DNA of 64,000 bases from Gemmatimonadota bacterium (GCA_021298395.1 JAJTFH010000005.1:1-64000); one strand, 5' to 3'. Positions 22,123-31,519 are shown, numbered from the stretch's first letter. Numbers and translations: made by a program. The notes: a model not told the origin generated them from the letters alone.

Positions 22123-22141
22123 CACGGGAGGGGGCTGGGTT
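22123..22141 (-). terminator. Rho-independent terminator downstream of pilA (full hairpin 22123-22168)
   Basis: Perfect 19-bp inverted repeat CACGGGAGGGGGCTGGGTT / AACCCAGCCCCCTCCCGTG with 8-nt loop; followed on the minus strand by TTTT. Confidence 0.85.
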
Positions 22142-22231
22142 CGCGCAGGAACCCAGCCCCCTCCCGTGACACCGGCTGCCCGCTCAGGTACGCCCTAAGC
22201 GGAGAGACTCACAGCGCTCGCACCGTCGAGC

Positions 22232-22615
22232 TTACGGGGCTTCGTCCTCACAGACCGGCGCACCAGTCGCGGTCGAATCCGTGCCAACCTTGATCGTGCA
22301 CGGACGCGTCGCCCCGGAAGCGGACGCAGTGGCTTGCCAGCCACCCTCCAAAGTGCCCAGGGTGATCGTGACACCAGCCGACGGGGTGAAAAAGCTCGAG
22401 AGCTTCGCCACGTCAGCAACCTCGTAACTGCCGCTGTCAGCGAAATACGATTCCTGGGCCGTCTGGAGGTTTCGGAGATCCGATTTGAGGCTTGACTCGA
22501 CCGCTCGTGATTTCGTGCTGCCAAACCGGGGAATCGCGATGGCGGCCAGGATGCCGATGATCACAACGACGATGAGTAGCTCGATCAGGGTGAAACCGCG
22601 ACGCATCTGAGACAT
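22232..22615 (-). CDS. pilA: Type IV major pilin
   Basis: 'MRRGFTLIELLIVVVIIGILAAIAIPRFGSTKSRAVESSLKSDLRNLQTAQESYF', C-terminal Cys pair. Confidence 0.93.
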   Translation of the reverse strand: MSQMRRGFTLIELLIVVVIIGILAAIAIPRFGSTKSRAVESSLKSDLRNLQTAQESYFADSGSYEVADVAKLSSFFTPSAGVTITLGTLEGGWQATASASGATRPCTIKVGTDSTATGAPVCEDEAP

Positions 22616-22665
22616 GACGACTCCTATAAGGCGGATGGATGATGACACAAATTGACCTGCCGAGA

Positions 22666-22694
22666 ATAGTACGATTTGGCGGCATGAGTGGCAA
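22666..22694 (-). promoter_or_regulatory. Putative sigma70-type promoter of pilA
   Basis: Minus strand TTGCCA-17 nt-TACTAT located ~50 nt upstream of the pilA ATG; AGGAG Shine-Dalgarno just before ATG. Confidence 0.6.
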
Positions 22695-22695
22695 C

Positions 22696-24477
22696 TTATG
22701 GACGGACCCGCCCCCCGTTGAAGCTCAAGCGGGTCGCCACACGGTCGACTGCGAACACCGCCACGTCGAAGTCTCGACCGGTACGGTCAAATGGCCGGCC
22801 GGTCCCAACCCACGCATTGCGGGAATCAACCGAATCACTCGCCGCCAGGAGAGAATCTGCGACGAGTCGCATCCGAGCGAACACCTGGGGGGCAAACCCG
22901 TTGGCCCGCGCCGCTACCGCCAGCCGTCTCCCCTCGGCGAACCTGCGGAGGGAAAGGAGACAGGCTCCTTGGGTGATCCAAGCCTCCTCCGTGTTCGGGA
23001 ACCCAGCGAGGACCGGAGCGAGGATTGGCAATGCTTGGCCACACCGATGGGTCATCTGCAGGAGCCGCGCGTACTGGAGACGCGGCTGCGGCGCGGTCGG
23101 CATTAGGGTGACCGAGCGAGCGATGTATGCCTCCGCCCGCTCGGTGCTCCCCAAGCGGAGATACAGCTCACCGACCGCGGACTGCCCTCGATAATTCGTC
23201 GGGGCGTCTGCGACCAGCGTCGTGAACACGGTCAGCGAATCCGCCCAGGTCGGCTGTCGCGTCGCGCTCTGCCACCCACCGGCGACCACCAACGCGACCG
23301 CCGCGATCACCACGAGACCCCGGAGGCGCTGGTACCGCGACCAAATCCCTTGGAAAAGGCACCCCGCGAGGAGACCGAGACCGGCACTGGGAAGGAAGAG
23401 GGTCCGCTCCGCCAGCAGGATTCCCGTCGGGAAGAGCAGATTGGACACCAGCAGGAAGGTCAGGGGGATCCAGACCAGGGCGAGCAGCATCCCCCCAGCC
23501 CGCACCCGCCATGCCTGACGGGAGAGGACCACGACCCCGATCAGCATCAGCGCCGGTACGAGATGCGGTGCGCCGAGGGTCCGGTGAATGGTCACCTGCT
23601 GCGGGGAGTAGTCCGCGTACAGTCGCGCCGGCCACACGAGGAGCCGAAGGGTCTCCGGCCAGAGTCCCACCGCCCCCCAGATGCGCTCCCCGTGTGTAAG
23701 CCCGACAAGGGCATCATGGGGCACACCGCTGATCCGACCGAGGACGAGTGTCCGTAGGGTGAGATAGACCACGGTCAGGAGGGCGACGGCTCGGACCATG
23801 CCCCATCCCCGAGCCGCCTCCATCGGTCGCCACCCCTGACCCGATCGCCACAGGATGAGCTCGACCGCGACCAGGAGTGCTGGCAGCACGATCGCATGTT
23901 CCTTCGACAGCAGCGCGACGGCATACAAGATGAGTATCCCGACCACGGCACCCCGGGTGAGGCCTTCAGACCGTCGGGACCGTACATAGAGATTCACCGA
24001 CGAGATCAGCGACAGCCCGACCAGTAACTCCGCCTGGCCCACCACATTGGCCACGGCCTCCACATGGGCCGGATGGATCGCGAAAAGCGAGGCCCCAACG
24101 AGCGCGGCACGCGGCGAAAGGAAGTGCTCACAGAGGGTCAGGGTAGCGACCGAGGCCGCAGCGTATAGCCCCACGCTGACGGCATGAAACAGCCACGGCG
24201 CGCCATCGCCCAGCGTCCACTGGAGACCGAACAGGGCGAGGGTCAGCGGCCGATAGAGATCCGGAGGGAAGGCGCCGGTCCAGTAGGTCTCGCCGAAGAG
24301 ACGCCAGAGCTGCCGCCATTCGTGTATTCGCTCGTTGTCGACGATCATCGGCAGATCGTCATAGGCGAATCCATTGGACAGGCCCGTCGCGGACGCCGCG
24401 ACCGCGAGTGCCGCGACGATCGCGACCCTCCACCATCGGGCCAATCGCAGATTATCCTCCCCTGCATGGCTGAGCAT
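22696..24477 (-). CDS. Multi-TM glycosyltransferase-like protein with C-terminal TPRs (TMTC-like)
   Basis: 'YDDLPMIVDNERI', 'YRPLTLALFGLQWTLGDGAPWLFHAVSVGLYAAASV', 'ERTLFLPSAGLGLLAG', TPR-like C-terminus; ATG at 24477. Confidence 0.8.
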   Translation of the reverse strand: MLSHAGEDNLRLARWWRVAIVAALAVAASATGLSNGFAYDDLPMIVDNERIHEWRQLWRLFGETYWTGAFPPDLYRPLTLALFGLQWTLGDGAPWLFHAVSVGLYAAASVATLTLCEHFLSPRAALVGASLFAIHPAHVEAVANVVGQAELLVGLSLISSVNLYVRSRRSEGLTRGAVVGILILYAVALLSKEHAIVLPALLVAVELILWRSGQGWRPMEAARGWGMVRAVALLTVVYLTLRTLVLGRISGVPHDALVGLTHGERIWGAVGLWPETLRLLVWPARLYADYSPQQVTIHRTLGAPHLVPALMLIGVVVLSRQAWRVRAGGMLLALVWIPLTFLLVSNLLFPTGILLAERTLFLPSAGLGLLAGCLFQGIWSRYQRLRGLVVIAAVALVVAGGWQSATRQPTWADSLTVFTTLVADAPTNYRGQSAVGELYLRLGSTERAEAYIARSVTLMPTAPQPRLQYARLLQMTHRCGQALPILAPVLAGFPNTEEAWITQGACLLSLRRFAEGRRLAVAARANGFAPQVFARMRLVADSLLAASDSVDSRNAWVGTGRPFDRTGRDFDVAVFAVDRVATRLSFNGGRVRP

Positions 24478-24921
24478 CGTGAGCAAGAATCTAGCGAGGG
24501 CGGCCTCCGCATCTCCCCGCTGCTCACCATCCCCGCGCACGAACTCACCATCCACGCCACCCGCGCCGGGGGCCCCGGCGGGCAGCACGTGAACACCAGC
24601 AGCACCCGGGTCGAACTCACCTGGTGCATCGCGACCTCGCGCGCGCTCACCCAGGCCCAGCGCGAGCGCCTCCTGGCGCGGCTCGCCTCTCGGCTCGACT
24701 CGGCCGGCACGATCCGTATCGTCTCCGCCGAGACCCGAAGTCAACGGCAGAACCGTCTGCGCGCGCTGGAACGACTCGCCGAGATGATCGCCGCTGCGCT
24801 CGTGGTCCCGAAGGTGCGAAAGAAGACCCGCCCGACACGGGGGTCGGTCGAACAGCGCTTGTCAGAGAAGAAGCGGCAGACGGAGCGAAAGACGAACCGT
24901 CGCTGGCGCGGCGAGGATTGA
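24466..24921 (+). CDS. arfB: ArfB/YaeJ-like peptidyl-tRNA hydrolase (GGQ domain)
   Basis: 'ATRAGGPGGQHVNTSSTRVEL' GGQ motif, basic C-terminal tail 'KKTRPTRGSVEQRLSEKKRQTERKTNRRW'. Confidence 0.85.
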   Translation: MAEHREQESSEGGLRISPLLTIPAHELTIHATRAGGPGGQHVNTSSTRVELTWCIATSRALTQAQRERLLARLASRLDSAGTIRIVSAETRSQRQNRLRALERLAEMIAAALVVPKVRKKTRPTRGSVEQRLSEKKRQTERKTNRRWRGED

Positions 24922-24932
24922 TCGGACGAACC

Positions 24933-24972
24933 CCCCGCGTCGCGACCGCCTCGAGGCGGTCGCGACGCGGGG
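24933..24972. terminator. Bidirectional hairpin terminator between convergent arfB and tolC-like genes
   Basis: 40-nt perfect palindrome CCCCGCGTCGCGACCGCC-TCGA-GGCGGTCGCGACGCGGGG. Confidence 0.75.
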
Positions 24973-24973
24973 C

Positions 24974-26410
24974 TCAGCGCCCATTGTCACCGATCAGCAA
25001 CGACGGGTCGCCCAGGGCGACCACCAGCGCGCCGAGCGCCGCCGCCCGGCGCCCCTCCAGCTGCGCGAGCCGTAACCGCTCATCGAGCACGGCGCGCTCC
25101 CGGAGGTTCACGATCAGCAACGAGCTCGCCCCCGTCTCGAACCGCCGCTGCTCCGCCACGAGCAGGGCCTCCGTCGCGACAATCACCCGTCGCTGCCCCG
25201 CAAGCTGCCCCTCGACCCCGCGGAGCTCGACCGTGGCGCGATCGACCGCGAGCGCGACGTCGCGCCGGACGCGGTCCCGCTCCCACCGGAGCTGGGTGGT
25301 GCGCGCCTCAGCGGAGCGCAACCGCCCGAACTCCCGGCGCGCGAGGAGCGGGAGACGGGTCGAGACGCCGGCCTTGTAGTCCTCGCCGCTCAGATCGAGC
25401 GCCCCGAACTCACGCCCCGCCCCGAGCCCCGCGACCTCCAGGTTCGCCGATGGCACCACCGAGACCAGTGCGAGCCGACGCTGCGCATCGGCCTGCAACC
25501 AGCGCACCTGCACCTGCTGCACCGCCGGGTGCCGATCGATCGCCCCCGTGAGAGTCAGTCGCGAGACCACGAGCCGCATCCCAGCGGGGGCGCTCGTCGC
25601 CGGAAGCGCGACCGGCTCCCCCTGCGCGCCCCAGAGATACCCCGTGACCACGAGGCGCGCGGCCTCGCGCGCCGCGCGCGCATCGATCGCGAGCACGCGG
25701 CGTCGCTCCCACTCCGCGAGGGCCTCGACGCTATCGATCGCCGCACCGGCCCCCGCGATCACCCGCTTCCGCACCGCATCGAGTCGGAAGGCCGCGAGCG
25801 CCACCCCCTCCTCCGCGATCCGGAGCCGTGCCTCCCCCTCCCACCAGCTCCCCCAGTCACGCGCGGCCCCCTGCAACAGCCGCGCGACCGCGAGGTCGCG
25901 ATCGGCATCGGCCCCCTCGTCGGCGAGCTCGGCCTGCCGGAGCGCGGTGCGTCGTTCGTCGGTGAGGAGCCGCGGACCGATCGGGAGACTCACCCCCGCC
26001 GAGAGGAGCCCCTGCCCCGGCGTCTTCCGCTCAGGATTGATGATCTGCCCTGCCGCACGCTCCCATCCCATCGTGAAGTCGAGCCCCCACGGCGTCGGCA
26101 CGGTCAGTCGCGCATCGAGCTCATCGAAGTAGCCGATCCCGTTGAATCGCTTGAGATCCCAGGTGGCAGAGATGGAGGGATCGAACCCCCCACGAGCAAC
26201 GCGCAGCTCCTGTGCGACCTGCCGCCGCTGCTCCATCGCCTGCTGCGCCAACGGGTGCGTGTCGCGCACGCGCGACAGGAAGGCCTCGAGCGAGAGGGAA
26301 TCGGCCCCCTGCCCCACCACCGCCCTCGGCGCGATGAGTCCAGCGAGGAGCACGGCGAGGCGTGCGCCCCACCGCACCGCGGTGCCCCACCGCATCAGAC
26401 GGCCGATCAT
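24974..26410 (-). CDS. TolC-family outer membrane efflux protein
   Basis: Signal peptide, 'SLSLEAFLSRVRDTHPLAQQAMEQRRQVAQEL', coiled-coil repeats; operon with HlyD and ABC genes. Confidence 0.85.
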   Translation of the reverse strand: MIGRLMRWGTAVRWGARLAVLLAGLIAPRAVVGQGADSLSLEAFLSRVRDTHPLAQQAMEQRRQVAQELRVARGGFDPSISATWDLKRFNGIGYFDELDARLTVPTPWGLDFTMGWERAAGQIINPERKTPGQGLLSAGVSLPIGPRLLTDERRTALRQAELADEGADADRDLAVARLLQGAARDWGSWWEGEARLRIAEEGVALAAFRLDAVRKRVIAGAGAAIDSVEALAEWERRRVLAIDARAAREAARLVVTGYLWGAQGEPVALPATSAPAGMRLVVSRLTLTGAIDRHPAVQQVQVRWLQADAQRRLALVSVVPSANLEVAGLGAGREFGALDLSGEDYKAGVSTRLPLLARREFGRLRSAEARTTQLRWERDRVRRDVALAVDRATVELRGVEGQLAGQRRVIVATEALLVAEQRRFETGASSLLIVNLRERAVLDERLRLAQLEGRRAAALGALVVALGDPSLLIGDNGR

Positions 26411-27705
26411 GGCGTCTTGGCGCCGCCCGAGCCCGCATCCGCCGGCAACGCCGGTGGGAACCCATTGAGCGTCCGCCAGATCTCGAAGCCGACCGTGACA
26501 TCGCGCAGGAGCGCCCACCCACGCGCCCCAGATCCGATCCGCAACTCATCGGGCCAGGCCTCGTCCTCGGGATCGGCCTCGACCAGGACCCGATACGATC
26601 CGGTCGCAGACGCCACCTCGTCGATCACCGCCACCCGACCCCCGAAGGTCCCCACCGCGACACTCGGCCAGCCGCTGAACTGCACCGCGGGCCACCCGTC
26701 GAACTCGATCCGCACCTTGTCGCCGATGCGCAGCAGCGGGACATCGCGCGCGCGCACGAGGAAGCCGACCGCGAGCGTCGCATCGTCGGGCTGGATCGTC
26801 GCGATCGCCTCCCCCTCCTTCACGACCTCCCCGACCCCGGCGCGCAGCGCGCGCACCACGATCCCATCGCGCGGCGCGCGCACCACCAGGAGGTCACGTC
26901 GCCCTTCGAGGTTGTCGCGACCGGACTGCAGCTTCGCCACCTCCGCTGCCCCCTCTGCCGCCTCGGCGAGGGTGCCGTCACGGTCGGACTCGACCTTCGC
27001 GATCTTCTCCGCGTATTCCGCGTCGACGCCGCGCCGCTCGGCCTGCGCGGTATTGAGCGCGGCGGCCTGCTCGATCGCGAGCGCCGAGGCGCGCTGGGCG
27101 CGCTGACGCGCCACCTCGAGCTCGAGCGCCGACTGCAGACCATCGCGCACGAGGGTCACGGTCCGGTTGAGCTGCACGGTGGCCAAGGAATCCTCGAGCC
27201 GCGCGGCGGCGAGCGTCGCGCCCCACTGTGTGATCCGATTGTCGGCCTTCACGCGCGCGGCGACCCAGGCGCTATCGAGCGCCCGGAGCTGCCGCGTGAG
27301 CGCCGCCGCCTTGCTCCGCTTGGCCTCGACCGCGGCCTCCTTCTGGCGCACCTGCTCCCCGGCGCGCTCGAGGACACGAGGATCGAGATAGGCGTCCTTC
27401 ACCTCGGTGAGGGTGACGATCGGATCACCCACCTTCACCACGGCGCCCTCCTGCACATACCAGCGCACGATGCGTCCCCCGACCGCGGCCACCGCCTGGT
27501 GCGGACGCGCCATCGGGTCGAGCGCGGTCACGTCCCCATTCGCCTGGATGTTCTGCTGCCAGGGGAGGAAGGCGACGATGATCAGGAAGAGTCCCATCCC
27601 ACCGAGCCACTGAGTCAGGCGGCGGAAGGAGGGTTGCTTCGCCAACAGCTTGACGCTGTCGAGCTCTGCGCCGCCGTCGTTCAGGAGATCGAGTTCGCTC
27701 GCCAT
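26407..27705 (-). CDS. HlyD-family membrane fusion protein
   Basis: N-terminal TM, 'GGRIVRWYVQEGAVVKVGDPIVTL', coiled coil, 'VVRAPRDGIVVRALRAGVGEVVKEGEAIATI'-type lipoyl halves. Confidence 0.88.
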   Translation of the reverse strand: MASELDLLNDGGAELDSVKLLAKQPSFRRLTQWLGGMGLFLIIVAFLPWQQNIQANGDVTALDPMARPHQAVAAVGGRIVRWYVQEGAVVKVGDPIVTLTEVKDAYLDPRVLERAGEQVRQKEAAVEAKRSKAAALTRQLRALDSAWVAARVKADNRITQWGATLAAARLEDSLATVQLNRTVTLVRDGLQSALELEVARQRAQRASALAIEQAAALNTAQAERRGVDAEYAEKIAKVESDRDGTLAEAAEGAAEVAKLQSGRDNLEGRRDLLVVRAPRDGIVVRALRAGVGEVVKEGEAIATIQPDDATLAVGFLVRARDVPLLRIGDKVRIEFDGWPAVQFSGWPSVAVGTFGGRVAVIDEVASATGSYRVLVEADPEDEAWPDELRIGSGARGWALLRDVTVGFEIWRTLNGFPPALPADAGSGGAKTP

Positions 27706-29885
27706 CAGAGCACGCGCCGTTCGGTGGAGAGGAGTGCCGCCATCTGCGGGGTACGCGCCGCCTCCGTCCAAGGCGCGTTGAGCTGGAGCTGCCCATCATC
27801 GAGGACGAGCACGCGATCGCTCAGGGCGAGGAGATCCTGCGAGTGCGCGACGATCACGAGGGTCCACGGCGCCGACCGATCGGTGAGCGCCGTGACGAGG
27901 GCCCGACGTGCCTCCGGTTCGACGGTCGCGAGACATTCGTCGATCAACAGGAGACGGGGTCGTGAGGCGATCGCGCGGGCGATGAGGAGGCGCGTGCGGA
28001 GCGTCGAGGGCAACCCACGGCCACCCCCCGCCAGCGGGGTGCGCAGGGCGAGCGGGAGGCGCTGGATCTGGTCGGCGGCGCCGACGACGCTCAGGGCGGC
28101 GAGCACTTCCGCCGTCCCCACGCCGGAGCGCCCAAGGGTGATGTTCTCCTCGACGGTCCCTTCGAAGAGATCGGCATCGCCGAGCAGGAGCCCCACGCGA
28201 TCGCGCACGGTGGCCGGGTCGAGATCCCGGAGGCTCAGCCCATCGATCTGCACCGTCCCCTCGTAGCCGGTGAGGAGTCCCGCGAGCACCGCGAGCAGGG
28301 TCGATTCTCCTGACCCATCAGCACCCGTCACCGCGATCCGTTCCCCCGGCGCCACGGTGAAGGTGAGGTCGGCCAGGGCTGCGCGCTCACTCCCCGGATA
28401 GCGATAGGAGAGCCCATCGACCTGGAGTGCGACCCCGCCCGTGCGCGCGGGGATCGCCAACCCGACCGCCGGCTCGACCGCGAGATCGGTCACGCCGCCG
28501 AGCTTGTACACCGAGGTCATGACATCGTAGACCTCGGCGAGGGACCCGACGAGCCTCTCGATCCCGGCGAGCACGGTGACGATCACGAGCTCCGCCGCGA
28601 CGAACTGCCCGAGGGTGATCTGCCGATCGATGACGAGGACGCTCCCGAGGATGAGGAGGGCACCGGTGACCACGGTCTTGAAGCCGATCGCCGCCCACGC
28701 CTGGGTGACGAGGACACGGAAATGCCGCTGCCGATAGCGGAGATAGCCGGCGACATGTCCATCCATCTTGTCGAGCGCTGGCGTCGCCCGTCCCGCCGCC
28801 TTGAAGGTGGTCGCCGCGCGCGCCACCTCCTCGAGCCAGTGCACCGTGCGGTACTTGTACGCGCTCTCGAGGAGACTCGTCTCCAACCCACGCGGCCCCG
28901 TATAGCGCACGATGAGGGCGAGCGTGACCACCAACCCGAGCCCGAAGAGGGTGAAGTACGGGTGGTAGAAGGTGAGGAGGAGAAGACCGAAGATCACCTG
29001 CAGCAGCGCCGTGGTGGTCCCGGTGAGCAGCTTGCCCAGGCTCTTCTGGATCGTGACGACCTCGAAGAATCGATTCATCCGCTCGGGGAGATCCTCGCGC
29101 CACGCCTCCTCGGTGCGGATCCGCGGCACACGGAGGGAGAACTCGAGCGCGACGCGCGCGAAGATGCGCTGTTGGATCCGCTCCACCGCCGCCAACTGCA
29201 ACACCTGCAGCGCGCCCGTGGCCAGCGTCCCCGCCACCACGAACCCGATGAGGAGGACGACCGGCTGGAGGAAGAGCCCGCCCGAGACCAGCCCGATGAT
29301 CGCCTGGACACCGAGCGGGAGGGTAAGGCTGAGGAGACCGACCAAAGTCGCGTAGCCGTAGACGAGCCCGATGTTCCCCCTCTCGAGGAGGAGGAGCTGC
29401 CCGAGCCGCTCGAGGGGCCCCGCCTTCTCCGCCGCCTCGGTCGAGGCCTGCTGCACACCGACGACGGGAAGGAGCACCGCCACCACGCCCTCGGGACCGG
29501 CGATCCGCGTGAAGAGGTCGGGGACCTCCATGCGTTCGGGCGCGGCGAACCCATCGGCGTCGCCGAAGCGAACGGTCAGGGACCCCGCCCCCACGTCGTC
29601 GACCATCGCGACCCGGGTCGCCCCCTGCGCATCGTCACCGATGACCAGGAGCGGGGCGGTCCCGCGCGCGAGGACGCTGGCCCAATCGCCACGTCCCGCC
29701 GACCTTCGTACGAAGGTGACCCCGGCTCGGCGCCCCACCTCGACCACGGCCTCGGTGAGCGCGGCAGCGGGCGCCTCGGGGAGCACCATCCGCCGGATGT
29801 CCTCACGCCACCCCTCCGGCGGTTCGTCCATGCGAAGTCGGCCGAGGATGTCGCGTGTCAGGCGTTCAGGGAGGGGTCGACGCAT
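27705..29885 (-). CDS. ABC exporter (TMD-NBD fusion) with degenerate nucleotide-binding motifs
   Basis: N-terminal cytosolic domain, 6-TM-type exporter core, NBD with 'GADGSGESTL' (Walker A Lys to Glu), 'LLLIDE' Walker B, 'VAHSQDL' H-loop; ATGA overlap with HlyD gene. Confidence 0.88.
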   Translation of the reverse strand: MRRPLPERLTRDILGRLRMDEPPEGWREDIRRMVLPEAPAAALTEAVVEVGRRAGVTFVRRSAGRGDWASVLARGTAPLLVIGDDAQGATRVAMVDDVGAGSLTVRFGDADGFAAPERMEVPDLFTRIAGPEGVVAVLLPVVGVQQASTEAAEKAGPLERLGQLLLLERGNIGLVYGYATLVGLLSLTLPLGVQAIIGLVSGGLFLQPVVLLIGFVVAGTLATGALQVLQLAAVERIQQRIFARVALEFSLRVPRIRTEEAWREDLPERMNRFFEVVTIQKSLGKLLTGTTTALLQVIFGLLLLTFYHPYFTLFGLGLVVTLALIVRYTGPRGLETSLLESAYKYRTVHWLEEVARAATTFKAAGRATPALDKMDGHVAGYLRYRQRHFRVLVTQAWAAIGFKTVVTGALLILGSVLVIDRQITLGQFVAAELVIVTVLAGIERLVGSLAEVYDVMTSVYKLGGVTDLAVEPAVGLAIPARTGGVALQVDGLSYRYPGSERAALADLTFTVAPGERIAVTGADGSGESTLLAVLAGLLTGYEGTVQIDGLSLRDLDPATVRDRVGLLLGDADLFEGTVEENITLGRSGVGTAEVLAALSVVGAADQIQRLPLALRTPLAGGGRGLPSTLRTRLLIARAIASRPRLLLIDECLATVEPEARRALVTALTDRSAPWTLVIVAHSQDLLALSDRVLVLDDGQLQLNAPWTEAARTPQMAALLSTERRVL

Positions 29886-29954
29886 CGGAATCAAAAGGGG
29901 AGTATTTCTATCCGAAAAAATGTAACTCGTTGCAAAGCAACAGCGCACACGGCG

Positions 29955-30821
29955 TTATCGAGGCGGGATCAGCGCGCGGACCGCCACCGGCATCGCCACC
30001 GCTTCTTCCGAAACACCGTCGAATTCGATCGACGAGATGGTCAGAAGCGTCTCGAATTGGGGATTGCGCTGGATGGTGCGGGTAGGGCGCAACACCCCGC
30101 CGAAACGCTGGTACCCCTGGAAGACGGAGACGAGTTCCATCGCCCCCATCGGACCGGTGACCGAGGCGCTCACCCCGGCGCTGAGCCCCGTCTCCGCATC
30201 GAAGTACTCGGTCAGGATCTCGCCGGTGGGGCGCGTCATCCGCACCCGGTAGGTCGGTCGGCCCTCGAAGGTCGTCTGATCGACGGTCTCCACCTTGTCG
30301 AAGCGAGCGAGGTCGTGCAGATCGGCGTAGAAGTCGGCCTGATCGGCGATCAGCTTCCCCTCGGCCCCGGTCACCAGGGTGGGCGCCATCCCGGGCTGGA
30401 TCGCCCAGGCGTGTTCGCCGTCGTAGCCCGAGAGGAGCTCCCCCATCGGCCCGAGCTGCGCGCGAAAGAGGTAGCGATTCGGTTTGACCTTGAGGATCTC
30501 GAGCGGGGCCTCGAGCCCCATCGCCGTCACGGCGAGGGTCCCCACCATCCGCATCGAGCGGGACCCCTCGAGCGCCGCGCGCCCACCGACGAGGGAATCG
30601 TGCCGGGCAGCGAGCGCCGCGGGGGTCGGGAGTGCCGTCTGCGCGGAGAGCGCGACGACCGGGGCGAGGACCGATGCCAGGGCGAGGAGGACGGCCCGGG
30701 AGGGGGAACCAAGGAGGGACACGGGGAGCTCGCAGAGAGGATGAGATGGGGCCGGCGCCGCACTGCCAGCCAGAGATGCTGGGAGAGATACGACGGTCAC
30801 GGCGGCTCGGTTCCCTCCCAC
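29955..30821 (-). CDS. LolA-superfamily-like periplasmic protein (hypothetical)
   Basis: 'AALEGSRSMRMVGTLAVTAMGLEAPLEILKVKPNRYLFRAQLG…GYDGEHAWAIQPG' lipoprotein-carrier-like beta pattern; long, possibly over-extended N-terminus. Confidence 0.5.
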   Translation of the reverse strand: MGGNRAAVTVVSLPASLAGSAAPAPSHPLCELPVSLLGSPSRAVLLALASVLAPVVALSAQTALPTPAALAARHDSLVGGRAALEGSRSMRMVGTLAVTAMGLEAPLEILKVKPNRYLFRAQLGPMGELLSGYDGEHAWAIQPGMAPTLVTGAEGKLIADQADFYADLHDLARFDKVETVDQTTFEGRPTYRVRMTRPTGEILTEYFDAETGLSAGVSASVTGPMGAMELVSVFQGYQRFGGVLRPTRTIQRNPQFETLLTISSIEFDGVSEEAVAMPVAVRALIPPR

Positions 30822-30835
30822 GATATCTTCCGAAA

Positions 30836-31240
30836 ATGTCCCCGCGTGATCCCGCCCCCGCCGCCACCCCGGTCCGCCTCGACAAGTGGCTCTGGGCGGC
30901 GCGGTTCTTCAAGACGCGCTCGCTCGCGACCGAGGCGGTGGATGGCGGGAAGATCCAGGTCAACGGGGAGCGGGTGAAACCATCCAAACCGGTGAAGGTC
31001 GGGGACGAGGTCCGGGTGCGGATCGGTCCCTACGAGCACATCGTCGAGGTCACGGGGATGGCGGAGCGGCGCGGCCCCGCCACCCTCGCCGCCACGCTCT
31101 ACCAGGAGACGGAGGCCTCACGGACCGCACGCGAGCGCCTGCACTGGCAGCTCACCGCCGCCGCCCCCGCCCTGGACCCCGAGAAAGGTCGCCCCACCAA
31201 GCGGGACCGCCGTGACCTCGAACGCTTCCGGAACCGCTAG
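30836..31240 (+). CDS. hslR: S4-domain RNA-binding protein (Hsp15/HslR-like)
   Basis: 'VRLDKWLWAARFFKTRSLATEAVDGGKIQVNGERVKPSKPVKVGDEVRV' S4 domain. Confidence 0.9.
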   Translation: MSPRDPAPAATPVRLDKWLWAARFFKTRSLATEAVDGGKIQVNGERVKPSKPVKVGDEVRVRIGPYEHIVEVTGMAERRGPATLAATLYQETEASRTARERLHWQLTAAAPALDPEKGRPTKRDRRDLERFRNR

Positions 31241-31315
31241 GGCGCCGATTACCGTTCGTCTCGGCAGCAGATCCATCGGTTCCCCGCCCCTCAGGCCATC
31301 CTTGGAGTGACCCGC

Positions 31316-31477
31316 ATGTCCGGCAGCACCGCACCGCACAACCCGAACACCCTCGGCTGGGGCTTCGCCGCCGTGATCATCGTGCTGGCGATCGTCGCGA
31401 ACGTGACGGCCTACTCGATCCACAAGGCGACCTACCAGAAGCCGGATACGCCGGCGGCGGCGCAGGCCGCGCACTGA
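31316..31477 (+). CDS. Small single-TM membrane protein (53 aa), absent from supplied ORF list
   Basis: ATG at 31316: MSGSTAPHNPNTLGWGFAAVIIVLAIVANVTAYSIHKATYQKPDTPAAAQAAH*; followed by a strong terminator hairpin. Confidence 0.55.
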   Translation: MSGSTAPHNPNTLGWGFAAVIIVLAIVANVTAYSIHKATYQKPDTPAAAQAAH

Positions 31478-31519
31478 GGCGCACGGCGCCTCGCGGCGCG
31501 CCGCAGGCCGATGCTTGAA

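Noticed and set aside
22616-22700. Sigma54 promoter for pilA
   Set aside because: The GG-N10-GC spacing is not met; a sigma70-like TTGCCA-17-TACTAT fits better.
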